Shown: piece after piece, positions 63,201 through 64,000 of the stretch
Numbering within the stretch: position 1 is the stretch's first letter
Layout of the letters: every line of letters begins with the position of its first letter
Assembly (NCBI RefSeq): GCF_029961025.1
Contig: NZ_JASBVP010000013.1
Location: forward strand, 62,001-126,000
DNA from: Mycobacterium sp.
GTDB taxonomy: Bacteria > Actinomycetota > Actinomycetes > Mycobacteriales > Mycobacteriaceae
Length of the DNA stretch: 64,000 bases
Direction: 5' to 3'
The notes under the pieces: generated by a model
Told to the model about the DNA's origin: nothing
What the model saw: only the letters and a program-made list of their open reading frames with translations
The model's database searches: none
Program-made: the position numbers and the translations under genes

Positions 63201-64000
63201 TGCTGGCATCGGCGGCTCGCCTGGTGCTGAGCCAACTGGGGCTGGACGACGCGGTCACCGCGTCGCCGACCGTGACCGACGCCGAGCTGGTGGACCTGGT
63301 CACCGCGGAACTCGGCGCGGACTGGCCGCGGTTGGTGGCCCCGGTGTTCGACGCCAAAAAGGCCGTCCTCTTCGACGACCGCTGGGCCAGCGCGCGCGAG
63401 GACTTGGTCAAGCTGTGGCTGGCCGACGAGGACGAGATCGACGCTAACTGGGCACGGCTGTCCGAGCGCTTCGAGGGCGCCGGCCATGTTGTTGCGACCC
63501 AGGCCACGTGGTGGCAGGGCAAATCCCTGGCTGCCGGACGCCAGATCCATGCCTCGCTGTACGCCCGCATCGCCGCCGGGGCGGAGAACCCCGAGAAGGG
63601 TTGCTACAGCGACGAAGTGGCGGTGGTGACCGGTGCCTCAAAGGGCTCGATCGCCGCGTCGGTGGTCGCCCGGCTGCTGGACGGCGGCGCCACCGTCATC
63701 GCGACCACTTCACGGCTCGACGACGAGCGACTGGCCTTCTACCGCACGCTGTATCGCGACCACGCCCGGTACGCGGCGGCGCTGTGGGTGGTGCCGGCGA
63801 ACATGGCGTCCTACACCGATATTGACGCTCTGGTCGAATGGGTCGGCAGCGAACAGACCGAAAGCCTTGGGCCGCAGTCCATCCACATCAAAGACGCGCA
63901 CACCCCCACGCTGCTGTTCCCGTTCGCGGCTCCCCGGGTTGCCGGCGACTTGTCCGAGGCCGGCGCGCGCGCCGAGATGGAGATGAAGGTGCTGCTGTGG
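57263..64000 (+). CDS. fas: Type I fatty acid synthase, 5' part (2246 codons in window)
   Basis: Giant single-chain synthase making C16-C26 acyl-CoA for membrane lipids and mycolic acids. GTG 57263 (MTIYEHDRVSADRDGG) matches M. tuberculosis Fas; that protein is ~3070 residues, so about 73% is present and the frame is open at the window end. Domains in order: acetyltransferase (GHSQG near residue 149), enoyl reductase (ILLAGMTPTTVDAKI, near 420), MaoC-type dehydratase (SGDHNPIHTDRAAALLAG, near 1228), malonyl/palmitoyl transferase (CGHSVGEYTALACV, near 1436), an acidic Pro-rich linker (~1730-1770), acyl carrier (probable pantetheine Ser about 1800 in LDSIESI) and the start of the ketoreductase (VVTGASKGSIAAS, near 2122). 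The ketosynthase lies beyond the window. Confidence 0.97.
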   Translation, partial: MTIYEHDRVSADRDGGAPEAVHTHTLVDRLTAGEPYAIAFGGQGSAWLDTLEELVSSAGIESELTTLVGEADLLLEPVAKELVVVRPIGFDPLGWVRALAAEDPVPPAKQLTSAAVSVPGVLLTQIAAMRALARQGMDFAAVAPRAVAGHSQGVLAVESLKSGGARDVELLALAQLIGAAGTLVARRRGISILGDRPPMVSVTNADPERIRALLDEFAKDVRTVLPPVLSIRNGRRAVVITGTPEQLSRFELYCKQISEKEAAERKNKVRGGGVFAPVFDPVQVEVGFHTPRLADGIGLVAGWAEKAGLDVDLAREMTEAILVREVDWVEEVSRLHEAGARWILDLGPGDILTRLTAPVIRGLGVGIVPAATRGGQRNLFTPGAVPEVARPWSSYAPSLVRLPDGRVKLSTKFSRLTGRSPILLAGMTPTTVDAKIVAAAANAGHWAELAGGGQVTEEIFTNRIEELNRLLEPGRTFQFNALFLDPYLWKLQVGGKRLVQKARQSGAPIDGVVISAGIPELEEAVELIDELNAIGISHVVFKPGTVEQIRAVIRIATEVPTKPVIMHIEGGRAGGHHSWEDLDDLLLATYSEVRSRANITVCVGGGIGTPERAAEYLSGSWARPYGFPLMPVDGILVGTAAMATKEATTSPSVKRMLVETQGTDQWIGAGKAQGGMASSRSQLGADIHEIDNAASRCGRLLDEVAGDAEAVAARRDEIIAAMAKTAKPYFGDVGEMTYLQWLRRYLELTIGDGNSTADTAAPGSPWLADAWRDRFEKMLQRAEARLHPRDFGPIETLFADRQLLETPHEAVAALLARYPDAATVQLHPADVPFFVTLCKTPGKPVNFVPVIDKDVRRWWRSDSLWQAHDARYDADQVCIIPGPTSVAGITRMDEPVGELLDRFEQAAIDEILAAGGQPQPVTARRRGRRDVTGPLAVVLDSPDVLWAGRATTNPVHRISDPGDWQVHENRSATHSSTGARLQVSADDQVLLSVPVSGSWVEIRITVPPNTVDGGMPVVSTADAASAMRSVLAIAAGVDGPAALPPVHDGTATVVVDWNPERVADHTGVTATFGEPLAPGPTTVPDALVGPCWPAVFAAIGAAVTETGVPVVEGLLSLVHLDHAARLVGPLPTVPVELTVTATVSSAIDTEVGRVVPVSVTVAAQDGAVLATLVERFAIRGRTGTAELTDPVRAGGAVSDNATETPRRRRRDVRLTAPVDMRPFAVVSGDHNPIHTDRAAALLAGLESPIVHGMWLSAAAQHVVTATDGQARPPARLIGWTARFLGMVRPGDEVDFRVDRVGIDQGAEIVEVAARVGPELVMSASARLAAPKTVYAFPGQGIQHKGMGMEVRARSKAARKVWDSADKFTRETLGFSVLHVVRDNPTSIIARGVHYHHPDGVLYLTQFTQVAMATVAAAQVAEMRERGAFVEDAIACGHSVGEYTALACVTGIYELEALLETVFHRGSKMHDIVPRDELGRSNYRLAAIRPSQIDLADADVPAFVAEIAERTGEFLEIVNYNLRGSQYAIAGTVRGLQALEAEVEKRREITGGKRSFILVPGIDVPFHSRVLRVGVAEFRRSLDRVMPHDRDPELIIGRYIPNLVPRPFSLDRDFIQEIRDLVPAEPLDPILADYDTWRRERPREMARTVFIELLAWQFASPVRWIETQDLLFTEEAAGGLGVERFVEIGVKSAPTVAGLATNTLKLPEYAHSTVEVLNAERDAAVLFATDTDPEPEPDVEEPVAEAPEEPAAVETAPAPAPTAAPGGPRPDDIPFDAADATLALIALAAKMRIDQIEALDSIESITDGASSRRNQLLVDLGSELSLGAIDGAAEADLATLRSQVTKLARTYKPYGPVLSDAINDQLRTVLGPSGKRPGAIAERVKKVWQLGDGWAKHVTVEVALGTREGTSVRGGALGHLHEGALADAASVDKVIDAAVTAVAARRGVAVALPSSGGGGGATVDAAALNEFAEQITGRDGVLASAARLVLSQLGLDDAVTASPTVTDAELVDLVTAELGADWPRLVAPVFDAKKAVLFDDRWASAREDLVKLWLADEDEIDANWARLSERFEGAGHVVATQATWWQGKSLAAGRQIHASLYARIAAGAENPEKGCYSDEVAVVTGASKGSIAASVVARLLDGGATVIATTSRLDDERLAFYRTLYRDHARYAAALWVVPANMASYTDIDALVEWVGSEQTESLGPQSIHIKDAHTPTLLFPFAAPRVAGDLSEAGARAEMEMKVLLW

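Overview
This window is high-GC actinobacterial DNA, almost certainly from a slow-growing Mycobacterium. It carries the conserved block from rho to lprD seen in M. tuberculosis (Rv1297 to Rv1343c), mycobacterial traits in the ATP synthase (fused b-delta subunit, alpha C-terminal extension, gamma loop), NucS, GlgE, CysO/Mec/CysM, Mce-associated proteins and a type I fatty acid synthase. AtpE has Met at residue 63, a substitution known from the naturally bedaquiline-resistant M. xenopi / M. shimoidei / M. novocastrense group. I therefore suspect an M. xenopi-like species, but this is inference from one residue plus gene order.

Layout. 1-15.9 kb: the tail of thrB, then rho, rpmE, prfA, prmC, a Sua5/YrdC protein and wecA. 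The complete F1Fo ATP synthase operon (atpI-like, B, E, F, b-delta, A, G, D, C) follows, with a DUF2550 gene and a convergent cobalamin adenosyltransferase. 15.9-24.5 kb is the striking part. murA loses its last ~9 codons at about 17161 and reads into a truncated antisense RNase Z. At about 23437 a receptor-type adenylate cyclase loses its whole catalytic domain where it meets the 3' end of a CoA ligase. The 6.3 kb between these breaks holds phoU, a CapA-like gene, an Hrp1-like CBS protein, a zinc-ribbon protein, a universal-stress-protein remnant, a Ddn-like protein and the CoA ligase, with several DosR-like palindromes upstream of them. It stands where most mycobacteria carry the rrnA ribosomal RNA operon, and no rRNA is present in the window.

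24.5-47.6 kb returns to the conserved order: nucS, methylmalonyl-CoA epimerase, fadA4, a thioredoxin-like protein, the GlgE pathway genes (glgB, glgE, glgP), dinG, pncB, clpS, a DUF2017 gene, a P1 peptidase, mec-cysO-cysM, a 54-bp triple repeat, rhomboid, murI, a phosphodiesterase, rph, rdgB, a DUF3817 gene, lprD and tRNA-Leu(UAG). 47.8-54.3 kb is an accessory acyl-CoA degradation module (two acyl-CoA dehydrogenases, SDR, thiolase, class III CoA transferase, GntR/FadR regulator) placed directly after the tRNA. 54.3-64 kb: two Mce-associated membrane proteins, a Tat-exported DUF1906 protein and the first ~73% of fas, which runs off the window end.

Many genes are translationally coupled by ATGA/GTGA overlaps. 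Functional themes are oxidative energy conservation, alpha-glucan and fatty acid synthesis, sulfur-carrier cysteine synthesis, and, in the inserted block, a hypoxia/dormancy-type gene set.
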